DNA of 64,000 nt from Rubripirellula amarantea (GTDB lineage: Bacteria > Planctomycetota > Planctomycetia > Pirellulales > Pirellulaceae). Where the stretch lies: positions 3,357,241-3,421,240 of the forward strand of contig NZ_SJPI01000001.1 of assembly GCF_007859865.1 (NCBI RefSeq), in the 5' to 3' direction. Shown here in pieces: positions 1 to 9,044 of this stretch (its first letter is position 1; each line of letters opens with the position of its first letter). The translations under genes were made by a program, and so were the position numbers. The notes beneath the pieces were generated by a model. It was not told the origin of the DNA. It saw nothing but the letters and a program-made list of their open reading frames with translations, and searched no databases.

Positions 1-1463
1 GAGATCGTCAGCGTGCCACCGTTGTTGAACACGCCGCCGCCGCCATCGTCGGCGCCGTCACCCGATGCGGTGTTGCCGCTGATCATGGTTCCCGAGACGA
101 TCATCTCGCCGCTGCCGTTCCAAAGTCCACCACCTTCAAGTGCCGCTGTGTTGCCATTGACCGTGCCGCCAGTGATCGTCGCATCACCGTCGCCAGTGAT
201 GTGAAGTCCACCGCCGTTGCCGGGGGACGCAAATCCGGATGGACCGGCAACATTGTTGTCGAGCGTCACTCCCGAGAGTGTGAGTGTGCCACGATTAGAT
301 TCGATTCCGCCGCCGGCTCGGCTGGCAATGTTTGACGCGATAGTGGAGTCAGTTACCGTCAAAGTACCGTCGTTGTTGAAGATACCGCCGCCGCTGCCCA
401 TCGTTGCTGGAAAGGAAATTTGACCTCTGACTTCGCCCGATGGATTGTCGGTGCTGTGGACATTAATGTAGGCGTTGCCGGCAAGCAGGTCGTTAAGGCT
501 CTCGCTCGGGAAATCGACGTCATTCAATCGCAAGCGAATACCGCCAGACTCGCTAACGAAATTGTTGGAATCCAGGTTGACGACAACCGGGCCGTTTACG
601 CCCACGGCTCCAATATGAATATGGGCACCCGTAACTTCCGGCAAAGTAGCATCGTTGTCGTCAGTCTCTATCCCTGTCACGAACAGGTCAATTTGAAATT
701 GATCAGTGACTGGGTCGTAGACAAACAAGGCCTGCCCTGTTGCCAGAGTGGTCACGGCTGGGTTTTCTTGATCCCCCGTCAAGGCAATTGATGCAGACGC
801 TGCGGCTTGGTTCGATGAGATCATCGAATTCACAATGTTAACATCACCGCCATCGTTAAAGATTGCACCACCACCGCTGGATGCACCGGAGCCTGTCGCG
901 ACATTCCCGGTGAGAGTGACGGAATCTAGATTCAGCGTTTGGCCGGATGCAACAAAGATCGCTCCCCCGGAATCTGCGATTCCATCGGTGAGTGTTAAGC
1001 CAGCGAGGGACACGACTGCTGGGCCATCGCCGGATGCTTCAATGGAAAAGATTCGCGTGGCATTGGATCCGCTGATGATTTGCGAGGAAGCGTCACCGAG
1101 CGATATCGCCAAGGAATCAGTTACCGTTAATGCAGATCCCAGGTTGATTTGCGATAGACCGTCGGCGAACGAGATCGTGTCGGTGGCGGTGCTACCAGAC
1201 TCACCTGCAACCGTGTCTGCGTTGACTACCGCATTGGTATTCGCCGCTTGAATCGCCTCTCTAAGGCTCAACATCCCATCCTCGGCGACAATGTCGATAT
1301 CCGTATCAACCACATAGCTGGCAAGCACGCGACGGTCTTCGAGTCGCTCGCCAATCAATCGAGTCAGGTGCGTACGGCGGCGTTTGATTCCGGCAGATGC
1401 GCGAACGCGCGAGGACTTGGGTGAACGGTTTGTGAGCAACTTGGTTCGGATGAGGTCAATCAT
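1..1463 (-). CDS. Large secreted surface protein, N-terminal part (LEDRRVLA motif, polymorphic-repeat and CHRD domains), cut by window edge
   Basis: The minus strand is open from an ATG at 1463 to base 1, giving at least 487 residues. Residues 41-48 are LEDRRVLA, an N-terminal motif that recurs in large planctomycete surface proteins. A CSLREA-like stretch follows (about 59-72, DGMLSLREAIQAAN). Residues about 160-220 and 355-487 hold repeated GGGIFN/GGAIF and SGNTA units like those of polymorphic outer-membrane/parallel-beta-helix proteins. Between them, about 225-350, sits a CHRD-type domain (VTGAHIHIG, later NVHSTDNPSGEVRGQI). The strong strand bias in GGC/GGT codons for the Gly repeats supports this frame over the plus-strand open frames, which read as Pro/Ala-rich low-complexity sequence. 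Function is probably adhesion or matrix at the cell surface; the C-terminus and any anchor are not visible. Confidence 0.88.
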   Translation of the reverse strand, partial: MIDLIRTKLLTNRSPKSSRVRASAGIKRRRTHLTRLIGERLEDRRVLASYVVDTDIDIVAEDGMLSLREAIQAANTNAVVNADTVAGESGSTATDTISFADGLSQINLGSALTVTDSLAISLGDASSQIISGSNATRIFSIEASGDGPAVVSLAGLTLTDGIADSGGAIFVASGQTLNLDSVTLTGNVATGSGASSGGGAIFNDGGDVNIVNSMISSNQAAASASIALTGDQENPAVTTLATGQALFVYDPVTDQFQIDLFVTGIETDDNDATLPEVTGAHIHIGAVGVNGPVVVNLDSNNFVSESGGIRLRLNDVDFPSESLNDLLAGNAYINVHSTDNPSGEVRGQISFPATMGSGGGIFNNDGTLTVTDSTIASNIASRAGGGIESNRGTLTLSGVTLDNNVAGPSGFASPGNGGGLHITGDGDATITGGTVNGNTAALEGGGLWNGSGEMIVSGTMISGNTASGDGADDGGGGVFNNGGTLTI

Positions 1464-1882
1464 GAAGGTTCCTGGTGTGGGAGGCGTATCCGAGTACGTT
1501 TCGACTAGCACATCCAGATTCCCAAATCTGCTGACTTGACCGACAAAACTGAGTTGTCACAGGAGAGAAACCGCCGAACTGTCGGAAGCAGGCCGGTAGT
1601 GAACGCAAGTGCCGTGCCGCTGAGGTCTCTTGCGAGTGATCGACGCGTTGACGATGACGGTAATATGCGTTTGCGATTTGCAGCGATTTTGGATTTTTTT
1701 TTGGCGGGTTATTGCCAGCACCGAAGGAACGTTTTCACCCGGAAAATGCGAACAGAATTGAACGTTTCCCTCGTTGATTCTTAGTTCCTCTCGGTTCCTC
1801 CCTGGACGCGAGGGCTTGATTGAGCACAATAGTGTTTCATTCCCACCCCGCCACTTCTGGCGACCCTTAGCGACCTTTCGAC
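1464..1882. promoter_or_regulatory. Divergent intergenic region
   Basis: This 419-base gap separates the start of the minus-strand surface protein from the start of the plus-strand efflux operon, so promoters for both must lie here. It contains a run of nine T around 1694-1702. Short open frames on both strands show no recognisable protein pattern. No clear -35/-10 pair or operator was identified by eye. Confidence 0.4.
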
Positions 1883-3097
1883 ATGAAGCTCTTGGCTCAA
1901 GCCATTGTTCGTTTAATCATTCCTTTGGCCATTCTTGCCGGAGGTGGATATGGGTATACCCTCCTTTCGGTCGAGGTCGATGACGGAAAAAGCAGGCCCA
2001 CCAAAGAAGAAGCCGTCCGCAGTCGTGTTCAATCGCTGCATGTCAGTGACTATGACGTCAAGATTGAAACGCACGGCGTCGTTGGGCCGCACAACCGAGT
2101 GACCTTGAGCGCGGAAGTTACCGGCACGATCCGGTCTACTGAGCGTGCTTTTGAAGTCGGCTCGTACTTCAAATCGGGCGAGCTGTTGTTGCAGATGGAT
2201 AGCCTCGATTACCAGACGGCATTGATCGTCGCTCGTGAGCAACATCAACTCGCCAAAGCGACTCTGAAGCTTGCCGAAACGGCTCACGAAAGAATGAAGT
2301 CGCTTTCCAATCGCAATAGCGCTTCGGATTCCGAGCGAGACAGTACATTCGCTGCATTGGTTCAGGCGCAGTCGCAAGTCGAAATCGCAGCGGCAGCGGT
2401 CGATCAAGCAAACCGCGACTTGCAGCGTACAAAGATCTACGCTCCTTTTGACGGACGCGTCGCGTCGAAGTTGATCGGAGTGGGGCAATTAGTTAGCTCC
2501 GGCACGGTTCTTGGTGAAGTCTTTGCCATTGACTACGCCGAAGTTCGCTTGCCAATTGCGAATCGAGAGCTCCGGCATTTGAAGCTTCCGGAGATGGAAG
2601 GCGACCCGACCGTAAGTGTGGAATTGCGAGACGCAATCGACAGTGACTCTGAAGCCGTATGGGATGCGAAGATCGTTCGCACCGAAGGCGCGCTGGATCC
2701 CGATTCGTTAGAGCTGTTCGCGATCGCTCGAATCGACGATCCATTTGCACTTAAATCTGACCATCGCATCCTGCGGATCGGACAACCCGTAGTCGCGAAA
2801 ATACAAGGCGAAACCCTCCATGATGTGGTCGCGATTCCACGAGGTGCCGTTCGTCGTTTGGACATGATCTACTTGATCGACGGCAAAGAGCGAACGCTGC
2901 GATCGTTGTCGGTAGATCCCCTGTGGACCGACTCGGACAATGTTGTTGTTCCGGGAGGGTTGCTGCGTGAGGGCGAATTGTTGGCCACCACGACTCTCGT
3001 TTATGCACCCGAGGGTAGTGTTGTGGAGATCATTCCGGACGTTGACAGTGGGAACGCCTTTGCTGGTGAGCCGGCAGAATTGGAACCGACGCCATGA
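1883..3097 (+). CDS. RND efflux periplasmic adaptor (HlyD/MFP family)
   Basis: This 404-residue protein fits the usual length of an RND membrane-fusion adaptor. A single N-terminal hydrophobic segment (about residues 7-26) would anchor it in the inner membrane facing the periplasm. Then come a beta/lipoyl-like segment (about 60-110), a helical hairpin rich in Ala/Gln/Glu (about 110-180), the lipoyl return strand with the typical YAPFDGRVA motif, and a beta-barrel region. Adaptors of this family link an inner-membrane RND pump to an outer-membrane channel. The pump gene starts inside the stop codon of this gene (ATGA overlap), so the two are translated as a pair. No TolC-type channel gene lies nearby. 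The substrate cannot be told from the sequence. Confidence 0.9.
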   Translation: MKLLAQAIVRLIIPLAILAGGGYGYTLLSVEVDDGKSRPTKEEAVRSRVQSLHVSDYDVKIETHGVVGPHNRVTLSAEVTGTIRSTERAFEVGSYFKSGELLLQMDSLDYQTALIVAREQHQLAKATLKLAETAHERMKSLSNRNSASDSERDSTFAALVQAQSQVEIAAAAVDQANRDLQRTKIYAPFDGRVASKLIGVGQLVSSGTVLGEVFAIDYAEVRLPIANRELRHLKLPEMEGDPTVSVELRDAIDSDSEAVWDAKIVRTEGALDPDSLELFAIARIDDPFALKSDHRILRIGQPVVAKIQGETLHDVVAIPRGAVRRLDMIYLIDGKERTLRSLSVDPLWTDSDNVVVPGGLLREGELLATTTLVYAPEGSVVEIIPDVDSGNAFAGEPAELEPTP

Positions 3098-6000
3098 TTC
3101 GTTGGTTCACCGTCAACGGAATCGCTGCTAATTTCTTGATGATCGCGATCATGGTCGCCGGCGGATACGTCGCGCTCAACCATGTTCCGCTGGAAGTGAC
3201 TCCCGCACTAAGTTGGGACACGGTGATCGTCGAGATGTCTTATCGCGGGGGAACAGCGAAGGACGTCGAGCGGGCCATTTTGATTCCGATCGAGGAAGCT
3301 CTAGAAGGCGTCGACGGTATTGAATCGATTAATGCTGATGGGTCTCGCGGCGGTGCAAGATTCCACTTGGACGCTCGTCGAGGCAAGGATCTTCGCGAAT
3401 TGATGGACGATGTCAAAGCTCGCATCGACACCATCACCACCTTTCCTGCGGAAACGGAACCTCCGCGAGTTTTCATCCCAGAGTCCGCGAACTATTTCGA
3501 CATCTTAGAAATCGCGGTCATGGGCGACTTGTCGCCTCACGAAATGCGACGAGCAGCGCGGCGAGTTCAACGAGATCTGTTGGAGATGCCCGGAATCAGT
3601 CGCGTTGATATTGAGGGCGCGAAAGACGCCGAGGTATCGATCGAGGTGAACGTCGAAAAACTGTTGGCCTACAACCTAACCTTTCAAGATTTGGCCGACG
3701 CGATTCGCGGTTTTTCTTTGGACTTGCCCGCCGGTGCCATCGACAGCGACAGTGGCACGTTCGTCGTCCGCACGCGAGGCCAAGCTTATTCGGAATCTGA
3801 ATACGCTGAGATTCCGATTCGTTCGTCCGCGGGCGCCGAAGTGCGACTCGGAGAAGTAGCCACGGTACGCGACGGGTTTGTGGAAGGCGACCAGAAGCTA
3901 CTGTTCAATGGCAAGCCCGCACTGATCGTTCCGGTAATGCGAGTCGGTGGTGAAAGTGCAATCGACATTGCCGATAAAGTGCATGAGTACGTTCGCACAG
4001 CATCCACGCGTTTTCCGCCGGGGATCGAACTGAAAATCTGGGACGATGAATCGGTGGCCATTCGGCATCGGCTCAGCACGCTCGCATGGTCGCTGCTGCA
4101 AGGCGGTTTTTTTGTCTTGCTAATCTTGGGATTGTTCATTCGACCCGCTTTGGCGTTTTGGATCGTCATTGGAATTCCAGTTAGCTTCGCCGGTGCGGTG
4201 TTGTTCATGCCCTGGTTTGGGTTGACCGCCAACGTGATGAGTTTGTTCGGCTTCATCATCGTGATGGGCATCGTCGTCGATGATGCGATCGTTACCGGCG
4301 AGAATGTCTATTCAAAGATAATGGACGGTGTTCCACCACTCGAAGCCGCCGTGGAAGGAACTCGTGAAGTCGCTACTCCCGTAACCTTTGGTGCTCTCAC
4401 CACGGTAGTGGCATTCCTGCCGCTGATGTTCTTCGACGGTACCTGGGGCGATTACGCTCGTCAGGTCCCGCCTGTCGTGGCACCGGTGCTTTTGTTTTCG
4501 CTGCTAGAGTCCAAGTGGATTTTGCCGGCTCACTTGAAGCACCTTCGAAAGGAAACGGGGAAGGGTTGGTTTTCAAGATTTCAAGCGGGCATCGCGAAGG
4601 GGCTTGAGCGAGCTATCGCGACGTTCTATCAGCCAGTTCTTCGTATGGCGGTGAGATTTCGCTACGCCGTGATAGCTGGGTTCATTGCTGTAGCAATGTT
4701 GATGGCCGGGTACTGCGTTGGTGGTCGATTGGGTTTTGTTGCGTTCCCGACGGTCGACAACACACGAATTAGTGCGTACCTGGATTTGCCCAACGACACG
4801 CCACTGGAAGTCACCGATCGCTATGTGGATCGCATTGAAAAAGCGCTGGACGAATTACGAGCCGAGTTTGTCGATCCAGGCAACGGACGCTCGATGGTGG
4901 GGAACGTCGTCCGGCTAACCGGCGCACGTCGGCCAGGTTCTGGATTTGATAAGTCACGCGGTTACATGGCGTTCGAAGTGTTGCCGCCGGACCAGCGGAC
5001 CGTGCCAGGACCAAAGAATAGCGAGCTTGCGACACGATGGAGCGACCTGGTGGGCGAGATCCCCGAAGCGAGCCAATTCAAGACTCGCTCGGAAGACAAG
5101 CTTGTTCGCGATCGCGGCTATGACGACGAAGAACTAAACATCGAATTACGAGGTCCCGCGTCGCCTGAGAAACGCAAGGTCGCTCGCCAAATTAAAGCGT
5201 TGTTAGAAGGCTATGATGGGCTCAAGGATCAATGGGCGAGTATCAACGACGGGCAAGATGAACTGGAAATCAGTCTGAAGCCTCGTGCGGCTGAACTTGG
5301 TCTTACCCAAGCGATCTTGGCTAGCCAAATCCGCCAGGCGTTCTTTGGCGAGGAAGCGCAGCGCTTGCAACGAGGCGTCGATGATATTCGAGTGATGCTG
5401 CGATTGCCGCTCGAAGATCGTCGCTCGCTTCATACGCTAGATCGGTTGAAGATACGAACGCCCATTGGTGCTCAAGTGCCTTTGGATACCGTGGCAGAGA
5501 TCAACTTTGTCAAATCCCCTTCGCACGTCGAACGCAACGACAAAGCTGAAATCCTTCGCTTAGGAGCCTCGCCAATCGACGAGGCCGTTGACGTGATGGG
5601 AATTGCGAAAGAGCTGAACCCGAAGCTTGATGCACTTTGCAGTGAAGCGGGCCTGACCTACCGATACCTGGGCTACGTCGCCGAAGCGGAACAAACCAAA
5701 CGCCAAACGATCATCGGATCCACGCTGCTTCTGTTGACCTTGTACGGGTTGCTTGCGGTCGCGTTAAAATCGTTGGTTCAACCGCTGTATGTTTTGTTGG
5801 CAGTTCCCTTTGCGATCATCGGCGCTCTTTTGGGGCACATCTTTTTGGATTTGACACCTTCGTACTTGTCGATCTTTGGCATGTTGGCGTTGGCGGGGAT
5901 CGCGGTGAACGACACGCTCGTGATGGTCGACTTTATCAATCGCAAACAGGCGACCGGCGTATCGCTGCTTGACGCTGCCCTTGAAGCGGGTGGCAAACGC

Positions 6001-6276
6001 TTTCGGCCCATCTTCTTGACCTCGATCACTACTTTCGTCGGTTTATTGCCGTTGATGATGGACGATTCAATCCAGGCTCAGTTCTTGATTCCTATGGCTG
6101 TATCGCTGGCCTTTGGCGTCCTGTTTGCCACCGGAATCACGTTGTTCCTGGTGCCGTGCGCCGTCATGGCGGGCGATGACGTAGGACGCCGGATCAAAGC
6201 GATTGCTAGGTGGTACATGTCGCCTCTCTCCGGTCGTTCCAACACCGCAACCAAAGCGGCGGAAGCTCAGAACTAG
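3094..6276 (+). CDS. RND family efflux pump, inner-membrane transporter (AcrB/HAE-type)
   Basis: The 1060-residue length and layout match AcrB-type pumps: one N-terminal membrane helix (about 10-30), a periplasmic porter domain, a bundle of helices around residues 335-480, a second helix near 525-545, a second porter domain and a last helix bundle (about 870-1035). The paired aspartates of the proton relay are present in helix 4 (GIVVDDAIV, D396 and D397), and the matching repeat half reads GIAVNDTLVMVDF. It overlaps the adaptor gene by 4 bases (ATGA). The pump would export a small molecule using the proton gradient; whether that is a drug, a lipid or a metabolite is unknown. The family call is firm, the substrate is not. 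Confidence 0.92.
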   Translation: MIRWFTVNGIAANFLMIAIMVAGGYVALNHVPLEVTPALSWDTVIVEMSYRGGTAKDVERAILIPIEEALEGVDGIESINADGSRGGARFHLDARRGKDLRELMDDVKARIDTITTFPAETEPPRVFIPESANYFDILEIAVMGDLSPHEMRRAARRVQRDLLEMPGISRVDIEGAKDAEVSIEVNVEKLLAYNLTFQDLADAIRGFSLDLPAGAIDSDSGTFVVRTRGQAYSESEYAEIPIRSSAGAEVRLGEVATVRDGFVEGDQKLLFNGKPALIVPVMRVGGESAIDIADKVHEYVRTASTRFPPGIELKIWDDESVAIRHRLSTLAWSLLQGGFFVLLILGLFIRPALAFWIVIGIPVSFAGAVLFMPWFGLTANVMSLFGFIIVMGIVVDDAIVTGENVYSKIMDGVPPLEAAVEGTREVATPVTFGALTTVVAFLPLMFFDGTWGDYARQVPPVVAPVLLFSLLESKWILPAHLKHLRKETGKGWFSRFQAGIAKGLERAIATFYQPVLRMAVRFRYAVIAGFIAVAMLMAGYCVGGRLGFVAFPTVDNTRISAYLDLPNDTPLEVTDRYVDRIEKALDELRAEFVDPGNGRSMVGNVVRLTGARRPGSGFDKSRGYMAFEVLPPDQRTVPGPKNSELATRWSDLVGEIPEASQFKTRSEDKLVRDRGYDDEELNIELRGPASPEKRKVARQIKALLEGYDGLKDQWASINDGQDELEISLKPRAAELGLTQAILASQIRQAFFGEEAQRLQRGVDDIRVMLRLPLEDRRSLHTLDRLKIRTPIGAQVPLDTVAEINFVKSPSHVERNDKAEILRLGASPIDEAVDVMGIAKELNPKLDALCSEAGLTYRYLGYVAEAEQTKRQTIIGSTLLLLTLYGLLAVALKSLVQPLYVLLAVPFAIIGALLGHIFLDLTPSYLSIFGMLALAGIAVNDTLVMVDFINRKQATGVSLLDAALEAGGKRFRPIFLTSITTFVGLLPLMMDDSIQAQFLIPMAVSLAFGVLFATGITLFLVPCAVMAGDDVGRRIKAIARWYMSPLSGRSNTATKAAEAQN

Positions 6277-6358
6277 TCAAGCAACTCCGGTCAAGCAGGG
6301 TCGGTGTAGCAGCGCCGGTCAAGGAGCGTTGGTGGAGCAGCGCCGGGTAGCAACGTTA
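6275..6358. repeat. Degenerate 14-bp tandem repeat, six units
   Basis: Six consecutive 14-base units begin at the stop codon of the RND pump: AGTCAAGCAACTCC, GGTCAAGCAGGGTC, GGTGTAGCAGCGCC, GGTCAAGGAGCGTT, GGTGGAGCAGCGCC, GGGTAGCAACGTTA. The approximate consensus is GGTCAAGCAGCGCC. The array fills much of the space between two convergent genes. It has no spacer structure, so it is not a CRISPR array. Confidence 0.8.
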
Positions 6359-6435
6359 GTCAAGTACGAAACGGTGCTGTCGGTCAGTGCGTTCGCTTCA
6401 TTGAACCCGTTGGTTTGTTGGCGACATTCTTGCGA

Positions 6436-7653
6436 TCAGTGCGTGAGCCAACCTTTCAGGTACAAATACGTAAGCAGGCTTCCGGCCATTGACGCCATCA
6501 GCAGAAGTGCGAACGGATAGCCAAAAGCCCAACTCAGTTCAGGCATGTTGAACTGAGAAATGTTGCTGTCGAAGTTCATCCCGTAGACGCCAGCAACAGC
6601 GCCGATCGGCATGAACACGGTGGCAATGATGGTGAGAACTTTCGAAACGTCGTTGTTCTTTTCACCCAAGATGGCGAAGTAGAGTTCACGCAGTTCGCCG
6701 CACGTTTCGCGGTCCGTGTCGGCGGCTTCCATCAATCGCTGCAGGTGGTCTTGGCAGTCGCGAAAGTAGAACGATGTATCGGCCGCAATGAATCCTTCAC
6801 CTTCGCGAACAAGGTCGTTGATAGCTTTGTGATGCTGGTTGACCGTCTTGCGAATCGACAACAAGTCAGCGCGAATTTCGTGCAGGTGCAGTGGTAGACT
6901 TCGGCTTTCAGTTCCTTCGAGTCGATGTGAGATCTCATCTAACTCAACTCCATAACGTTCCAACACTGGAAAGTAGGAATCGACAACCGCATCAATGATC
7001 GCGTAGGTCAGGTAGTCAGCGCCTCGACTTCGAATTCGTCCAAGGCTATTCGAGATCCGGTTTCGCAGTCCGTCGAAACAATCGCCAGGTTTTTCTTGAA
7101 TCGTGATCACGACGTCGTCGAGCAAGAAGATGCTGACTTGTTCGGTTTCAAATTGTTGGTTACCCGTTGGCATCCTAACGACGAAGAACAGCGACTCGCC
7201 GTAACATTCCAGTTTCGCATGTTGATAGACATTGGCGGCATCTTCGAGAGCCAAGGGGTGGATGTCAAAGCGTTTGGCCAGTTCCTTTAGCGTGGTCACA
7301 TCGCCGACACCATCGATGTTGATCCATGTTACTGGCCGCGAGTTCGTCATCTTGGGTTTGCTGGTTTCGACGCCTGCGACATTGTCAGGTTCGACTCGTC
7401 GCGGCTTGACCTTGGCTTCACCGATAAGGTCATCGAGTTGGTCGACGGAATTCACGGTCTGGTCGGTATGGCTGCGTCGCTCGTATTGGATGACGCGAAT
7501 CTTTCCGCGCGCCACGCCCTCACGCTCGACCAATGTGCCCGGTACGGTGCCGACAACGACCGAGGGGCGCTTGCGACTGCGACGACGGGGCAAGAACGAT
7601 TTTGAGAAAAACGGCAAGAGACACCAACGCAAAGGTAAGAGACGATTTGCCAC
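6436..7653 (-). CDS. corA: CorA-type magnesium/cobalt transport channel
   Basis: This 405-residue protein carries the CorA signature YGMNF near the C-terminus (GMN at 358-360), between two predicted membrane helices (about 340-357 and 380-400). It ends in a short positively charged tail, as CorA proteins do. The long N-terminal part (about 60-335) matches the cytoplasmic funnel, including a long helix region rich in Glu/Arg/His. CorA forms a homopentameric channel for Mg2+ and sometimes Co2+ or Ni2+. The first roughly 50 residues are Arg/Pro-rich and extend beyond the usual CorA start. No later Met lies before the conserved part, so this start is kept. It is transcribed towards the RND pump and separated from it by the 14-bp repeat. 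Confidence 0.92.
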   Translation of the reverse strand: MANRLLPLRWCLLPFFSKSFLPRRRSRKRPSVVVGTVPGTLVEREGVARGKIRVIQYERRSHTDQTVNSVDQLDDLIGEAKVKPRRVEPDNVAGVETSKPKMTNSRPVTWINIDGVGDVTTLKELAKRFDIHPLALEDAANVYQHAKLECYGESLFFVVRMPTGNQQFETEQVSIFLLDDVVITIQEKPGDCFDGLRNRISNSLGRIRSRGADYLTYAIIDAVVDSYFPVLERYGVELDEISHRLEGTESRSLPLHLHEIRADLLSIRKTVNQHHKAINDLVREGEGFIAADTSFYFRDCQDHLQRLMEAADTDRETCGELRELYFAILGEKNNDVSKVLTIIATVFMPIGAVAGVYGMNFDSNISQFNMPELSWAFGYPFALLLMASMAGSLLTYLYLKGWLTH

Positions 7654-7955
7654 GAACCCTTTCGGGGGTTCGCCAAGAAAGTTAATACGCTGCCAGCGAA
7701 CCGCGAGGCAAGGGCTTTCTCGTTTGGCTGTGATCCGGGCGAGTGAAACTCGTTGCGCCCACGATAGGGACCGCCGTGTCGCGGAAAGCTCGGACCTGCT
7801 GGACGCTCGGACCTGCTGAGCACTCGGACCTGCTGAACGGGCGCGAAACTGACGAGGAAAACTTTGGATGCCACTATTCAGTTGGTCAACGGCTACTAGA
7901 ATGCGCCGATTCTGTTCGATTCCGTGTCACCGATTGAGGTTATCTCTACCCGTCT
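7654..7955. other. Intergenic region between divergent corA and antiporter genes
   Basis: About 300 bases with no supported gene. It should hold the promoters of both flanking transport genes. Its only clear structure is a three-unit 17-bp tandem repeat at 7788-7838. Confidence 0.4.
7788..7838. repeat. 17-bp tandem repeat, three units
   Basis: Three adjacent 17-base units: GCTCGGACCTGCTGGAC, GCTCGGACCTGCTGAGC and ACTCGGACCTGCTGAAC. The core CTCGGACCTGCTG is identical in all three, and changes are confined to the last three bases and the first base. It lies in the corA/antiporter divergent region. Confidence 0.9.
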
Positions 7956-9044
7956 ATGGTTTACCTTTGGCTGCTGCTTGGTTTGGTGGTGTTGGTTGTG
8001 GGAGCGGAGTTGTTGGTGAGAGGTGCGGTCACCCTTGCTGAGGTAGCCAGGATCTCGCCGCTGGTGATAGGGCTGACCGTTGTTGCGTTTGGAACAAGCG
8101 CGCCGGAGTTGGCTGTTTCGACCGTTTCGAGTCTGAAGGGCGATTCGGCGATTGCGTTGGGCAACGTCGTTGGCAGCAATCTGTTTAACGTTTTGCTGAT
8201 CCTTGGAATATCGTCCGTGATCGTTCCCTTGTCGGTTTCGTCCCAGCTCGTTCGTCTCGATGTGCCAATCATGATCGGTGTGTCGGTATTGGCATGGCTG
8301 GCGGCTCTCAACGGAAAGATCGAACGTTGGGAAGGAATCGGCATGCTGCTGATATTCGCGGGTTACACCGGATGGCTGATTCGTTCGGGGCGGAACGAAT
8401 CGCATTCCGCAAACCCTGATTCAGAGCCAGCGGCACGTGTGACTTGGACGAAGCTGGTTGCAAACGTCGCGTTGTTGGCAATCGGATTGGCGATGCTCGT
8501 TTGGGGCGCTAAGTTATTGGTCGATTCGGCAACGGCCATTGCACGAGCGTTTGGCGTTAGCGACATCGTGATCGGTTTGACGATTGTGGCCGCCGGAACT
8601 TCGCTGCCGGAATTGGCGACATCAATCGTGGCGGCCGCTAAGGGGCAGCGAGACATTGCGGTCGGCAATGTGGTTGGCAGTAACGTGTTTAACTTGTTGA
8701 TGGTGCTTGCGACGGCCTCGGTGGTATCCGGGACGGGCGTGCCCGTAGCGTCACAAGTCATTTGGTTTGACTTCGTGGTAATGGTGATGAGCGCCTGCCT
8801 GTGTTGGCCGATGTTCTTTAGCCACGCGACGGTCAGCCGCACCGAAGGCCTGTTGTTGGTTACGCTCTATCTAGCCTACACGTTACTCTTGATCGCGGAA
8901 TCGCAGTCATGGCCTGGGGTGGCGAACGCGAAAGCAGGCTTTGCGTTCGGCGTGTTTCCGATCGTTTGCATCATAGTCTCGGTGTTGGCTTGGCGGAGTC
9001 GCGGCGATCGAATCGAGCCCGGGGCCAAGCTGGAAACATCATGA
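7956..9044 (+). CDS. Calcium/sodium (cation) antiporter, CaCA family, YrbG-like
   Basis: The protein has 362 residues with about ten hydrophobic segments. It is made of two related halves, each with the CaCA alpha-repeat: VVAFGTSAPELAVS followed by GNVVGSNLFN in the first half, and VAAGTSLPELATS followed by GNVVGSNVFN in the second. The acidic residue of each GTSxPE motif binds the cation in this family. It would exchange Ca2+ (or K+/Na+) across the inner membrane. The stop codon overlaps the start of the next transporter gene (ATGA), suggesting one operon. Length is normal for YrbG-like proteins. Confidence 0.93.
   Translation: MVYLWLLLGLVVLVVGAELLVRGAVTLAEVARISPLVIGLTVVAFGTSAPELAVSTVSSLKGDSAIALGNVVGSNLFNVLLILGISSVIVPLSVSSQLVRLDVPIMIGVSVLAWLAALNGKIERWEGIGMLLIFAGYTGWLIRSGRNESHSANPDSEPAARVTWTKLVANVALLAIGLAMLVWGAKLLVDSATAIARAFGVSDIVIGLTIVAAGTSLPELATSIVAAAKGQRDIAVGNVVGSNVFNLLMVLATASVVSGTGVPVASQVIWFDFVVMVMSACLCWPMFFSHATVSRTEGLLLVTLYLAYTLLLIAESQSWPGVANAKAGFAFGVFPIVCIIVSVLAWRSRGDRIEPGAKLETS

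Noticed and set aside
13-1251. Several plus-strand open frames rich in Pro, Ser and Val
   Set aside because: They are antisense to the continuous minus-strand surface-protein frame, which has the LEDRRVLA motif and CHRD domain. The plus-strand products are low-complexity and match no family.
1536-1829. Overlapping open frames on both strands in the divergent gap
   Set aside because: Neither has a signal peptide, domain or ribosome site, and composition looks non-coding.
8909-9040. Longer N-terminus for the SLC13 permease
   Set aside because: It lies inside the antiporter gene in another frame, is Arg-rich, and the ATG at 9041 fits the usual ATGA overlap.
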